This document shows positions 9,242 through 19,865 of a stretch of DNA of 64,000 nucleotides, piece after piece. Origin of the DNA: Wolfiporia cocos (taxonomy: Eukaryota; Basidiomycota; Agaricomycetes; Polyporales; Phaeolaceae); assembly GCA_029448655.1 (NCBI GenBank), contig JACCLO010000069.1, positions 1 to 64,000 of the forward strand. Direction: 5' to 3'. A model generated the notes under the pieces. It had not been told where the DNA came from. It did no database searches and worked only from the letters and a program-made list of their open reading frames with translations. The stretch's first letter is position 1; each line of letters starts with the position of its first letter. Position numbers and translations under genes: made by a program.

Positions 9242-10629
9242 TGTCACAAATTTTCCTATATTTTTCCCTATTTTTCCTAGACTTGTAGTCCAGTTTGTAG
9301 CATAGTTAGCGTAGCACGGATACTTGTAGATCACGTGACCCAGTAGAACTAGATGCCGACGGAACCTTCTAGCAGGTTCCATCCCATTCCACAGATATCA
9401 CATGTTAATGCTCATATGTGTGACCGCTGACTCATTACACTTGTAGAGTCACCTGCCATCTGACTCATTCATAGTCATAGCGCATACGTTATCACTTACG
9501 GTCACATGCAACCTGACTCATACCATAGTACCGTAGGTCCTAGTAGTATTAGGGGTCTTGTATTGCATGTGTCACAGTATTATCTAAACGCCCTATTTTT
9601 CCGCTATCCGTAGCCATTTATCCGGTATTTATACGCATAACTACGAGTTATCCAGTACTTATCCCATACGGCTATAACCTTACGGTTATTATTGCCCTTA
9701 CGGCTTCTCAACGTACGCTTATGCGCTACTAAGCTAGAATGACACAGCGCTTACACGCTAGTCATGCCCCATGACACGTCCGGCTTGCAACCGTACCACG
9801 TCATAACCTACGTCATGGACTAGACCTACGGTCTTGTCCAGACTATGATATCATCATGATGTCACCACCATCATATGTCTAGGTCCCGACCTATGTATAG
9901 ACACATGGCACCATACTGGCATCATACCCTCGTCATCAGTCTAGCCCTCGGGCTTACGACCAATGGCACTAATGGCTCGGCGCTCCGCCTTAGTCATTCC
10001 CCGGGATACAGCCTATGGCAGTTACCCCTCAAGACTCGGCCTTCGGCCTTGTCGTCATACTGGTCTCAACCGCCCCCATGTGAATGTCTACAGGTAATAT
10101 GATAGGTTCGCCATTACCGGCTTACCACGGTCTATTTCTAGCACAATCACACATCTATGCCTTATGCCGATACCGTACCAGTATCACATGCTAACCCTTC
10201 TATTCGTAGATGGATCTTCCTTCCGTTGATGGTTACTCAGCCACAACGCCATACTAGGTACATACTGTATAGTAGTACCAAACATGTATATAAGATAGGG
10301 ACTAAGCGTCCTATACGTCTTAGTTCTATTCTTCTAGGCTATGCGCCTAAGAATCCTCTCACTTAGCTGCACTAGAATAGTCTACCTTACCTCCCTCCCC
10401 ACTGGAGGATAAGTGGTGAGTCCCACAGACTGTTCTGTGTCAGCATGTATATATACTGGAACAGTCTGAGCGTTACAACTCAGTTCTGTTCTCCTCGATA
10501 TTGAGCTACTGCCTAACAAGCAACCTCATCGCTCATACACTTTTACTTGCTATCTCTTCTTGTGTGTGTATACCTCTAAGCCGCCCTCAAGAAACACTAT
10601 TAGTGAGTATTAGGTTTGGGTTTGTGTCA
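9242..10629 (+). repeat. 3' LTR of the dUTPase gypsy element, interrupted
   Basis: Starts TGTCACAAATTTT and ends TTTGTGTCA. Own length is about 510 bp once the inserted solo LTR and one GCATG are removed. Rejoining restores CATGTATATATACTGG, a TATA box, followed about 35 nt later by AGTTCTGTTCTC, the probable RNA start. Confidence 0.8.
9570..10442 (+). repeat. Solo LTR inside the 3' LTR, TSD GCATG
   Basis: 873 bp, TGTCACAG to CTGTGTCA, flanked by GCATG at 9565-9569 and 10443-10447. Related to 5903-6793 in opposite orientation. TATA-like TGTATATAAG at about 10285-10296, then TTAGTTCTATTCTTCT. Confidence 0.9.
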
Positions 10630-10639
10630 CCGTGATCCG

Positions 10640-11074
10640 TGATCGGGATTGGGTTGCCAGCCAATAGCAGTAAAGCCTGTTGGCTATACTTAGCTATGGT
10701 GCCATAGTTGCATGAGCATGGTGTGCTCATGATGTCATAGGCAGTGTGCCTTGATGATGTAGTGGTCTAGCTAGACTGGCTAGACTGGGTGACGTAGTGG
10801 TGACGTGTCTGTCATGGTGACATATGTCGTGACTTGCTTCTGGTGTTATCCATGTGGATTGATAGGCCGCGTGGTTGATAGAAGAGCTTGACTAATAGTC
10901 TATGACTAGCGTGTCGCATGTGTCGTATCAGCTTAATAGTGTGTAAGTACCTTGTGTAAGTGATAAGGGTTGGCAATGGGATAAGTCCCTGATAACTGAT
11001 AGGTAGACGTATAAATCCTAGAATAATTGCTATAAATAGCAGAAAAATGGCCATGTCCTGTAAATACTGTGACA
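10640..11074 (-). repeat. Partial LTR of the 5903-6793 type
   Basis: On the minus strand it starts TGTCACAGTATTTAC at 11074 and shares the AT-rich start region (GATAAATCC, GGAAAAATG type blocks) with LTRs 5903-6793 and 4721-5814. The far end is not recognisable, so the boundary near 10640 is approximate. Confidence 0.6.
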
Positions 11075-11109
11075 TGGCACAGACTAGTCAGTCTTAATGA
11101 TGCAGCAAG

Positions 11110-11500
11110 TGTCACAGATTTTGGGTCCCCTTCAGTAATCAAACCAAGGCACTAGTGGTACTGAAGTCACATGATGGTTTGGCCCTCATCAGGTAGTATA
11201 GCGGTATAACATCTAGCATAGCGTGGCACCCTAGAGGCACATGACTTGCTTACATATACAGAGGCTGTGTAGATAGTGCATGGACCCTTACGTTAGGGTA
11301 GGCCCTAAGGCCCACCTGCGCTCATCCTCATGTATATATAGTATGTCGTCTGAGGCTTACACCTCAGACTTGTCAATCTCGTTGTTGGGGGCGTTTCCCC
11401 TCTTAGCTGGCATTCTTAGTCTTGCTGGTCTTGTGTGCCCACCTCGCCTCGCTATGGCCCCAAGGCCCCTTAGCAACTAGGTGTTGTACTCTACCTATTC
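11110..11500 (+). repeat. Partial LTR, TATA hairpin type
   Basis: Starts TGTCACAGATTTTGGG. TATATATA lies at about 11333-11340, followed by the palindrome CTGAGG-CTTACA-CCTCAG (11350-11367) and start-like AGACTTGTC. No TGTGTCA end was found, so it is truncated on the right. Confidence 0.65.
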
Positions 11501-11519
11501 GGTATTGGGGGTATATTAG

Positions 11520-11683
11520 ATGGTAGTGAGCCTATGCCACTTTGTGACAAGCTCCTTGTAATCCTTAGTGACCTTGTTGTCTAGCAATGCTTTACAAATC
11601 TCTCGGAGTATCGGTTCATCCAATTCTGGCACCACATGGGAGGTATCAAGAGCCATTGCCATGAACTCTCGCTCGAAAAATTC
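11520..11683 (-). pseudogene. gypsy pol fragment (RNase H-integrase linker)
   Basis: Minus-strand translation gives about 54 residues ending in KALLDNKVTKDYKEL, closely matching KALLDNEVTKDYKGL of pol at about 7036-7083. No catalytic residues are included. It is cut at 11684 by an LTR-type sequence. A relic of a second, related element. Confidence 0.75.
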
Positions 11684-11960
11684 TGTCACAAATCTAGGTC
11701 ACGCTAGATACTAGAGACGTTATGGAGCAGTAACTAGGGTATATTCCCCCTAAGGTGGTGACCTGAATACAATAGGCACCAAGCATGGGAATATGAACTG
11801 CAGATATAGCCGGACCCTTGATAACAGCCAAGCTGTTATCATAGCCCTTTTGGGGGAGTGGCTATATTGCCACTCATGAGCACATTGCATTGGGTCCATG
11901 GTGCGTCTTGTGATATCAGTCCTGCACTTCCATAATTGACATCCAATGTGCTGCTTGACA
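11684..11960 (+). repeat. LTR-like repeat of the short family (with 20102-20346 and 63542-63809)
   Basis: Starts TGTCACAAATCTAGG. It shares with the two other copies the blocks GTGGGAATATGAACT (here CATGGGAATATGAACT), GATATAGC, ATAACAGC-AA-GCTGTTAT (a hairpin) and AGCCCTTTTGG. The right boundary is not resolved. From here to 12248 no gene or named repeat was recognised. Confidence 0.55.
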
Positions 11961-12248
11961 TGCTCACCACACTTGGCATGCCAAACCAGTACTCACACCT
12001 GATTGGCTAGTGTACATCATCAGGTGATAAGTTAGTTGTAGTAATTGGCACAAGATTGACAACAGAAAGTGTGCCCAGCGTCTGCAGACAATTCTCCTTC
12101 AGTGATGGGGGTAGCAGAACAGTGTTGAACTTTGGCACCTTGAGCTTCTCCATTCCCACACCTGGCCTGTGTCAACCATTGCATCTCTGGGGATTTGCAT
12201 ACTCAGCCTCACTCTCATTCTCATACACATTCAATGAGGGCTTGTGTG

Positions 12249-13211
12249 TGTCACAGATTCTGAAAAGAGGTACCCCCCCCCTGTCTCAAACCCACGTTCT
12301 TGGGTAGTACCCCATCATGTGTCTTTGTATGGACTTAGCAGTGTAGCGTAATGGTACAGGTCGCCCCACCCATAGATGGTCACATGGTCAGTAGCTTAGA
12401 TACTACAGCACATGACTTAGGTAGCACTCAGCAATACGCACAGACCCTGCCTTTAGGGTGGGTCTCTAGTATACAGTGACAGTGTTCCTCATGTACTTAA
12501 GCTGTGACACTCTGGGGCTTACTCCCCAGAGTGTCACAGATATATTACTGTTGAATTCACCCTCACTATAGCTTTATGAGCACTGCTGTACATGCATGTG
12601 CCCCTCTACACTATGGTATTCCTCTCCCCTTCGTCCTGTAGTTACTGTAACAACCCTGCACCACTCGTCGATCAGCGCCCTTAGGGTAGGCGCACGTGCC
12701 TCTACCCATAACATGGTCACACTTTCATTACATACTCATGACTAGTTACTGTTATGCCTGACCTCATAGTTACTGCGCACAGATCAGCACTTCAGGGTAG
12801 ACACACTAGCGTACACGCAGATGTATATAAAGTATGACAAATGAGGCCTTATGCCTCATTCTTAGGATTTTCGGCAATTGGGCCTAACCAGCCCCTTTCA
12901 TTCTCTATGGCTATGGGCCACTCTGCTGTGCTGCTCATCTGACTTGACTGGACAAATGCCACAACCCCTAGCTGTCATCCCTCTAACTGAGCACCCAGAG
13001 TCAACGACAATACTAGGACACGCCAGCAGGCATATACGAGATCCCCAGCAGGGCCAGTCCCACAGACACAGGGTATGTCTGTGTCACAGAGCTGTTATTC
13101 TCGATGATGAGGCTTGTCCTCTCTTTACTCCAAGTCTTATGCATGCTAGTCCAAGGGTTCTGCTCTATGTGACAACTCTAGATGACGGTACACCCTTGGC
13201 ATTTTGTGTCA
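12249..13211 (+). repeat. Solo LTR carrying a second solo LTR, TSD GTGTG
   Basis: Starts TGTCACAGATTCTG at 12249 and ends TTTTGTGTCA at 13211. GTGTG is duplicated at 12244-12248 and 13212-13216. Own length about 403 bp; interrupted by 12532-13086 exactly in its promoter palindrome CTCTGGGG-CTTACT-CCCCAGAG. Confidence 0.88.
12532..13086 (+). repeat. Nested solo LTR, TSD CAGAG
   Basis: 555 bp, TGTCACAGATAT to GTCTGTGTCA, flanked by CAGAG at 12527-12531 and 13087-13091. TGTATATAAAG at about 12822, then the palindrome AATGAGG-CCTTATG-CCTCATT. Confidence 0.9.
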
Positions 13212-13216
13212 GTGTG

Positions 13217-13340
13217 AGCTCACACATGAGAGGGTCTGGCTCATAACTTGAGGTTAATGTCCCAGCGAGTTTGCATGGCATTTATAAACTCTGCTGTGGC
13301 TGGTGCACTGATGCTGTGGATGGGTGCTTAGTGCACACCA
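13217..13340 (-). repeat. Dispersed repeat, copy 1 (with 18727-18870 and 20898-21030)
   Basis: On the minus strand it contains TAAGCACCCATCCACAG, GTGCACCAGCCACAG, GCCATGCAAACTCGCTGG and GACATTAACCTCAAG, blocks shared with the two other copies. It may derive from a short coding repeat or an old element; no function is assigned. 13341-13583 holds no recognised gene. Confidence 0.6.
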
Positions 13341-13583
13341 CACCATGCACAAGTTAACTACTAGAGGGGCAATGCAGGTATGCGCACAAGCTTTAGTCTT
13401 ATTACTAGCATATATACTTGTAACCAATTGTATTTATGGATTGTGTTTGGCAGCAACCTCGCACATTAGTCACTGGCATAGTGTGGTGGCTAACATGAGC
13501 TTCTATGTCCTCTACCCACTCTATTGTGGAGCACACAACTTGGAGTGCACATCAGATGAAACATGGCTCTGCAATTGTCCTCT

Positions 13584-14186
13584 TGTCACCAGAAACTCCA
13601 CCCCTAGGATATACGCTAATGCTAGGCTAGCGCTAGGGAGATGCACATGCATAGGTAGATAAGCATTCACTTATCTTATCTCAATATGGTCACATGTCAT
13701 CACTGAGTAGTTACAGCATTACCTAGTCATGTGAGACACAGTCACAGTATGCACAGGCCACGCCATTAGGTCAGGCCTTGTAGCTACAGTACGTAGCATC
13801 TCCATGTATATAAGTAGGTAGAATCTGAGGATTACTCCTCAGTTCTACTCTTCTCGGCCTAGGGGGCATGTCCCCTGGGAACCTCTCAACCCTCTGCTGC
13901 ATGTGCGTGTGAGCCAGCGGACTGCTCTGCAACAAGCCTGCTGCATCCTACTTGGACATGGGGGTCTCTATTTATTGCATCTCCTAGTTTTGTCTTTAGC
14001 CTGCTAGTCTGGGGGCATACCGGTACACTCATGGGTCAGTACCTCGGGCTTCATGGCAGGTCGTCTCAATAGACAAGCCATCCTGTTCTCCCCTACAAGG
14101 ATGGGTAGCCTTTAGGCCTAGGTTAGAAGGTATAGAGGCATCCCCACTAGCATGGGTAGCATGGTCACAAGTATGTTCCCGTGTCA
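13584..14186 (+). repeat. Solo LTR, TSD CCTCT
   Basis: 603 bp, TGTCACCAGAAAC to CCCGTGTCA, flanked by CCTCT at 13579-13583 and 14187-14191. TGTATATAAG at about 13805, palindrome CTGAGG-ATTACT-CCTCAG at 13825-13842. Closely related to 62454-63072. Confidence 0.9.
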
Positions 14187-14359
14187 CCTCTGCTGCTCAA
14201 TAATCTCGGCTGCCTGGTGCAACTTGTGTATAGCATATTCTATGTCTGTTTGGTCTTGATTGTCAGGCTAGGATGTGAAGGTGAGTATATCTCTATTTTA
14301 CTTGTTATATACATACTGCAAACCCACTGCCGCTGCCAGCTCATGTGCGCAGCAATCCA

Positions 14360-16319
14360 TCACGACCAGTTGGTGGGCCCTTTTGAGGCGAGGAGAGTAT
14401 CTGAAATGTGATAACAAACTGGTGAGTCTCTCACTTTTGGCTCAATGATCTGCTGAAGTACTGGCAATGACACTACAGGGGCCTCTTTGGTGTCGGAATC
14501 TTGAAGCATGATTGGATCGTCCCAGCTGCCAGATGGTGTCAGCACCAGAACATGGGGCATTCACTCCATCCATGCATGATCTCTGGTAGACTCCGGTGGA
14601 GGTGCGACTATGCCATTCACCATGACGGTGTAGAATGGCTGAACATGGAGCCACTGCACTGTGACCCACCACGATGATGGTATAGGTGTGGAAACTTCTT
14701 GCACAAGGTGCTTGTAGAGAAGGTACACATGATATTTCTGAGCTCCACAGTTGCATGTCCACGTCATAATGTCTGTATTGTAGATGCTGTTAATTGGAGT
14801 CTGAGCAAGATGTTCCCGTGACCTTCTGAAGGCTTCTTGCATATGGGTAAGTGATCATGAATGCCCTTCACAATGCTTTGTAATGATCTGTGCAAGGGTC
14901 AGTTGATATGGCGGGAGCACTTTTGTGATGATTGCATGCATGGTGAGATCAATGGGCAGGTGATTATAGCAGTGCAGAACTAGCTGCTTGAGATTCTGCC
15001 AGAGCACCTCAACCATCATTGTTATACACTTGCATGGTATGCTTGATGTGTACACCACATGCACCCAGAGACACCAGCAATCATGCGAGTACCAGGAGCT
15101 CCAGAGGTAAGCTCATACCTCATGAAGATTATTGAGTTTATAGTGTTGATACATCTCATCAATAGCATCTTGTCGAATGTCCTTGGATGTTCAGCTCTGC
15201 CCATGCCATTTAGGGAGAAAATGGTGCTGTGATGCATGCTTTGTGAAAAGCTAGAGGATAGGCAGTCGGTGTGGTGTCAGGCAAAAGACATAGCCAGGCT
15301 TTGCTTGCTTCATTGTGCTGATTGCTCTGTCATCACAAGGTGAGCTTTCTTGGAGCTCTTCAAGTGCTTCTGCAAACTCCTCAACCTGATGCTGCAGATC
15401 ATCTAGGTCTCAATCCCACTCAGCATCATTCCAATTGTCATGTTTATGACCTATCCAGCCCATTTCTTCATCACTTTCATCTGCATGTAGATCAGGTGGG
15501 AGTATGCCCTGGCCACTCAGGTGTTCAATGTCAAAGTCTTTGGCATCTTCGGTTTCACTCTTCACAGCAGGATGGCCTGCCGGGATGGGCTTGAGTCTAA
15601 GTGGGGGCAGTGACAGGTGATGACAGATGGATACCCATCAATGAGAAGCCGGATGCGATGGAGAGGCTTCACAGGAGGGGCAGGTAGCTAGTACATATAA
15701 TATGAATTAATGAGAATAAAGTCCCATTCCACAATGTTGGAAATAAACAAACGACTGAGCCTGTCTGTTGCAGGTATGGTATGAAGTTAGCTTTGATGTA
15801 AGAGAACTCATGGCAAGCTTCATTGACATCATAGAATGCAGGTGTCTCCTTGTTCTTTGCTAAGCACTGTTTCACTGCATGGAGTGCATGCCAGAAACAT
15901 AGCTGATGTTTTGCCTGTGGCCATGTGTTCCTCATTGCATTGATTTCTGACCAATCCTTGTCTGATAATGTATATTCTGGGTTGACACCAAGGTCCTTCA
16001 GCTCACCAAGAAATCTCTCAAGCACAACTTGCTTGACACCCTTATCGGCTTCCTTGTTTGTCGATATCAGTAAGAACACAAGTGGAATACCCAACCCATG
16101 TGCATCTGCAACTGCACCAAACAGTCCAAAATTGGTCCTGTTTGTGTTCCCTAGACAGATTCAATCTCAGTAATTTACTTACGTAGCAAGCTTGCATAGC
16201 ACACACACATGTTGAATCCATTGCAAGCTCCTGTGTATTGGAGGCCCACTCCTCAATAAAATCTGTGACTTAGAAGGCAACTGCCTGAGTGCTGGGCTCA
16301 GCTTGCACATCTAGCAGAG
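14360..16319 (-). pseudogene. Decayed MULE-type transposase with SWIM zinc finger
   Basis: Pieces of one minus-strand protein lie in shifting frames. From N to C: ELAMDST near 16220 (probable first Asp of the DDE triad); GAVADAHGLGIPLVFLL and LSDKDWSEINAMRNTWPQAKHQLCFWHALHAVKQ at about 15860-16130, the classic MULE core; AEWDWDLDDL near 15400; VEVLWQNLKQLVLHCYNHLPIDL near 14950-15030; and a SWIM finger WTCNCGAQ with YKHLVQEV near 14690-14790. In the SWIM motif the expected Cys before KHL is Tyr. Frames change several times and stops intervene, so it is dead. The N terminus is cut by LTR sequence at 16320. Transposases of this class excise and insert Mutator-like elements; no terminal inverted repeats were found around it. 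Confidence 0.8.
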
Positions 16320-16564
16320 TGACACAGACTCACCAGTCTGTGGGACCGGCCCACAGGCCGGGGACAATCCCCCAAAGCCAGTGCATCAGTGCACATCCTA
16401 AGCCAATGGGTATGCAGGCAAGGCCCTTGGCTAAGGTACCACCCAGACGGGCAAGGTGAGGAGGGAGAGACCCAGGCAGACTGGCACACACACAGATGAG
16501 GTGGTGAGAGAGGGGCTACAGCCCAGACATCAAGAATCTTAGAGATGGGGAGTAAGCCCCATCT
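16320..16564 (-). repeat. Part of a minus-strand LTR, split by 16565-17120
   Basis: Plus strand begins TGACACAGACTC and GTCTGTGGGACC, the inverted 3' end of the LTR family. It contains the promoter palindrome AGATGGGG-AGTAAG-CCCCATCT (interrupted at its end) and continues after 17126 with a TATA-like TACTTAAAG on the minus strand. Its other end was not located. Confidence 0.65.
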
Positions 16565-17120
16565 TGTCACGGTTTTATACCACAAGATATTGACCCTACA
16601 TCCCTCGCTTTAGGTCTCTTGGGGTTCCACTGAGCGCACGGTCTCCTCATACCTCTAGTTACCTCCACGTCAACCATCTCACATAGTACATCACGTTACC
16701 TGGTAGATAGTGCCTATGATGGGCACACATTCCGTCACCCGCATTATAACATCACAGTATGTACATCATATGGTCATGGTAGCACATGATCCCTTAGTTA
16801 TGGCACACAGGCCATTACATTAAGGTAGTCATAGCATACTGATCCATGTACATAAATACACCGGGATGAGGTCTTACAACCTCATCCTTTAGATTCTCGA
16901 TGTTGGGCTATGCCCCTTTCTTCATACTGTCTGAGGGTGCACACCAGTCTTACTGCTGAGTTATTCACTTGCTCATCTGGGATGCACCATTGGCAACACA
17001 TGTCGCCACCTCAGCAATGAGGTCACCCTGGTCACCACTGCATTCCTCTGATGGTACCCTTGTGGATGTGTTGGATTCCCCGGCAGGGCTGGTCCCACAG
17101 ACCTATGTAAGTCTGTGTCA
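16565..17120 (+). repeat. Solo LTR nested in another LTR, TSD CATCT
   Basis: 556 bp, TGTCACGGTTTT to GTCTGTGTCA, flanked by CATCT at 16560-16564 and 17121-17125. It shares ACATCCCTCGCT with the LTR at 21610. Palindrome GATGAGG-TCTTACAA-CCTCATC at 16865-16886. Confidence 0.9.
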
Positions 17121-17125
17121 CATCT

Positions 17126-18303
17126 CTCTACCCTTTAAGTATGTACATGGGAGCGCAACATGTCTACCCTTAAGTGCTGGCCTGTGTGCAGCACCATCCT
17201 AACGGCTGAGGTAAGAGAGTATGTAAGCGAGCATGTAACTACTGTAGTGACAGGGAGTGACCATAATGTGAGTGATGCATGGGTGCGCACTACCCCGGAG
17301 TGCCTATCTACGGGGTCAGGTGGTCATTGCCAGAGCGCCATTACTGGCATCTCTATCCCTATGCCACATGACTCAGCACCATTACTGGTGCCTTGTCATC
17401 TATGCTTACCCCTATGCTTACGTTTACGTGCATGGACTCTGGGGCTTTTGGGCAAGCTCTTAGGTACTGGTGCACCCACATGTACTTATGCACTGGCATG
17501 AGGACTTACATCCTCATGTCTAGCATTCTTGACATTAGGGTAATGACACCCTCTTTCATGCTGTCTACTGGGCTGCCACTCTGCTCTTAGTTCACGACAT
17601 GCTAGTCTGGGGATGTCAGACCTTGCCAACCCGCCATACTGCCAACAAGACTGCTCGTTGCCCTGCCTTCCCTTGACGCCATGGGGCCTGGGACCTGTCA
17701 TGGTCTATGTCACAGAATGCCCAGAGGGGCATTCCTAGGACAATTCACTCCTCGCTATCACAGTATGGGCACTGCTATGTGCACGCGTGCCCCTCTCTGC
17801 TTAGTTACTTCACATCATCCCTTGATGCCAGTAGAATCACCTGACCCAGTAGATTAGTGCTAGTCAGGCAGCACACGTATCAGGTACTCACGTTCATGGT
17901 CACCACTGTAGTCACATGTAGCATTACAGTCACCCTTAGTTACGGCGCACAGGCCTGTACTTTAGGGCATCCCTACATATGCTCCTGTCATGTACTTAAG
18001 TAGATGACAGATGGGGCTTATCCCCATCTTTTGGATTTTCAGCAATGGGCTTAGGCCCCTCTCTTGCATCTTGCTGTGGGTCTGCACCAGTCATACTACT
18101 GAGTTCTCTACTCGCTCATCTGGGGGCTTGCCTTCGTAGGCATAAGGTGACTCTGTTTAACCCTGCATAACTTGGGTGGCACCTCGATAGGTGTGTAGGG
18201 TTCCCAGCAGGGCCAGTCCCACAGACATTTGTGAGTCTGTGTCAGTCTATTGGAGATATTCCCTGGCTATGGGCCAGTCCCACAGATGGTACATCTGTAT
18301 CAG
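17126..18303 (+). repeat. LTR remnants around solo LTR 17708-18244
   Basis: 17400-17707 joined to 18250-18303 forms the right part of a plus-strand LTR: TGTACTTATG, palindrome CATGAGG-ACTTACAT-CCTCATG (17497-17519) and the terminal hairpin GTCCCACAGATGGTACATCTGTATCA-like end. The left boundary is unclear because it merges with the minus-strand LTR begun at 16320. Confidence 0.5.
17708..18244 (+). repeat. Solo LTR, TSD GTCTA
   Basis: 537 bp, TGTCACAGAATG to GTCTGTGTCA, flanked by GTCTA at 17703-17707 and 18245-18249. Palindrome AGATGGGG-CTTAT-CCCCATCT near 18009-18029. Another LTR disrupted by an LTR. Confidence 0.9.
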
Positions 18304-18503
18304 CATGCATGCTCCTGATCATCAAGTTGAAGATCATCATCTCCAATGTTGATCTGGGCCTTGAGCTCAAATGGCCCTACAATCTTACCCATCACTGTCT
18401 CCATAAACTCCTTCAACAACATAACATCAGTCTCAGCTTCATCATCTTCCTCATCATTGAGAGCCTTCCACTTTGTGTGTCTTTGTTCATTTTCCTTGTA
18501 CAT
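18300..18503 (-). pseudogene. Unidentified acidic coding fragment
   Basis: About 67 minus-strand codons with a strongly acidic, helical composition (NDEEDDEAETDVMLLKEF, DDDLQLDDQ). No family recognised. It lies between LTRs and has no obvious start or partner, so it is probably the 3' end of a dead gene. 18504-18726 shows nothing else. Confidence 0.25.
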
Positions 18504-18726
18504 GCACTCTCAGCTTTTTTGCATGGCCTTCTAGGCAGGTCTTAGACATCATGGGTAATGTATGCAGGCATGCAGGATGGAAGGAGGTCACTGGCTAATG
18601 TTGCCACAAGTCTTGCCTGCTTACAATTTCCTGCTGATTCATCACTTATAATTTTTATCTAAATGTGAGAAAATACTCTGAGCGTGAGAACAATTATCGC
18701 TCTATTACTTTCAGTTAAAGGTCGGC

Positions 18727-18870
18727 ATGGTGCATGCTAAGCGCCCATCTGCAGTGTCGGTGCACCAGCCACAGTGGAATATGAAAAGGTCATGCAAACT
18801 TGCTGGGACATTAACCTCAAGTCTGGCTCATATTGGATGTCAAGGTGCACTTGTGGGTGTGGCCCTTACC
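18727..18870 (+). repeat. Dispersed repeat, copy 2
   Basis: Contains GCATGCTAAGCGCCCATC, GGTGCACCAGCCACAG, GTCATGCAAACTTGCTGG and GACATTAACCTCAAG, matching 13217-13340 (inverted) and 20898-21030. Confidence 0.6.
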
Positions 18871-19053
18871 CTTGCTGCCCAATGGGACCAAGAATGGCTG
18901 TGGTGTGGGGGCGGAGACGGCAGAGAAGGTCAAGGAGATGTCTCAGACACTATCCTGTGCAGTGCCCAGGCACACTTAATCTTGTTTCCAGTGCTGGGTG
19001 GAGGTGGGGGCAGAGGTGAGGTCGGACACAAGGCAGTGCACTCAGTCTCACAG

Positions 19054-19521
19054 TGTCACAAATTTTGAGGCTAGGCACCTGGCTGGGCATTTACTCAGGA
19101 TTTGCCCTCTGCGTGGGTCGAACGCATTGACTGATGCACAGGAAGTCACGTGACATGGAGATTAGATAAGGAGTCGTTGATTAGGGATTGCGGACCGTCC
19201 TCCCCGCCGGGCCGCTCACATGATGTAGTTGTAGATGACACCTTATGGCATGACGATCGCGACGTCGTGCATGGCCCCCTTTAGGGTGGGCCGCGACTCA
19301 GTAGTTACGCCATCTCTACATGTATATATACTACGTCATCTGAGGGTTACACCTCAGACTTGTTCTTCTCGATGTATGGGTGATAGCCCTCCTCTCTTGA
19401 TCACTACAGCATGCTGCCTGACTCCGCCTCGCCTTGTCTCAACAACTCGGCGTTGTACCCTGGGTCTTAGTACTTATAGGGGTAGGACAGGGATAGAGGT
19501 ATGCCAGTCAAGTTTGTGTCA
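19054..19521 (+). repeat. Solo LTR, TSD CACAG
   Basis: 468 bp, TGTCACAAATTTTG to TTTGTGTCA, flanked by CACAG at 19049-19053 and 19522-19526. TATATATA at 19323, palindrome CTGAGG-GTTACA-CCTCAG at 19340-19357, then AGACTTGTTCTTCTCG. Confidence 0.9.
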
Positions 19522-19572
19522 CACAGCATTTCAGTACAATGTACAATACAATCATACAAATGATAGCATCAC

Positions 19573-19857
19573 TTCATGAGGATTGTTTTAGCTGAGCTAT
19601 ATGCAGGTGCAATATGATGCAGGCAAGCACCTGGGCATGATAAATTCACTGTGGCAATCCAGTGTTGGAACATCCAGGCAAGTGCGTATCCGATTGCCGG
19701 CTGGGTATACCATGCAGTGACACTAGCATACTTGAACAAGTCAGAAAGATGTGCCTTAGAGATAAGGGTACCCCTTATTATTGTAGAATTTAGGCTGTAC
19801 ATGCTTTGCATGTTTGCCTCCCCGCCCCAAGGATGAGACAAACCACTGTCCAACATT
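19573..19857 (-). pseudogene. Unidentified coding fragment
   Basis: About 95 minus-strand codons (contains GGEANMQSMYSLNSTIIRG and AYSSAKTILMK) that end at 19569-19571. Possibly the end of a dead gene interrupted by the hAT element at 19866. No family recognised. Confidence 0.25.
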
Positions 19858-19865
19858 GTTGTTTC

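Larger units (their letters stand above)
5815..10629 (+). mobile_element. Chromodomain Ty3/gypsy element with dUTPase; 5' part outside or displaced
   Basis: From left to right it keeps the end of RNase H (5815-5902), an inserted solo LTR, the rest of RNase H plus integrase plus chromodomain (6794-8473), an in-frame UGA, a dUTPase (8474-9205), a polypurine tract and a 3' LTR (9242-10629, itself interrupted). Everything upstream of RNase H lies beyond the non-coding element at 1-5814, outside the window. The coding frame is continuous across the inserted LTR once one copy of the target duplication is removed, so the pol frame was intact when the solo LTR's parent element landed. Confidence 0.85.

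Noticed and set aside
15925..16173. Plus-strand open frame of 82 codons
   Set aside because: Shadow of the minus-strand MULE transposase core.
16258..16275. AATCTGTGAC at 16262-16270 as an LTR end
   Set aside because: It is part of the MULE coding sequence (TDFIEEWA) and lacks the following A and a partner end.
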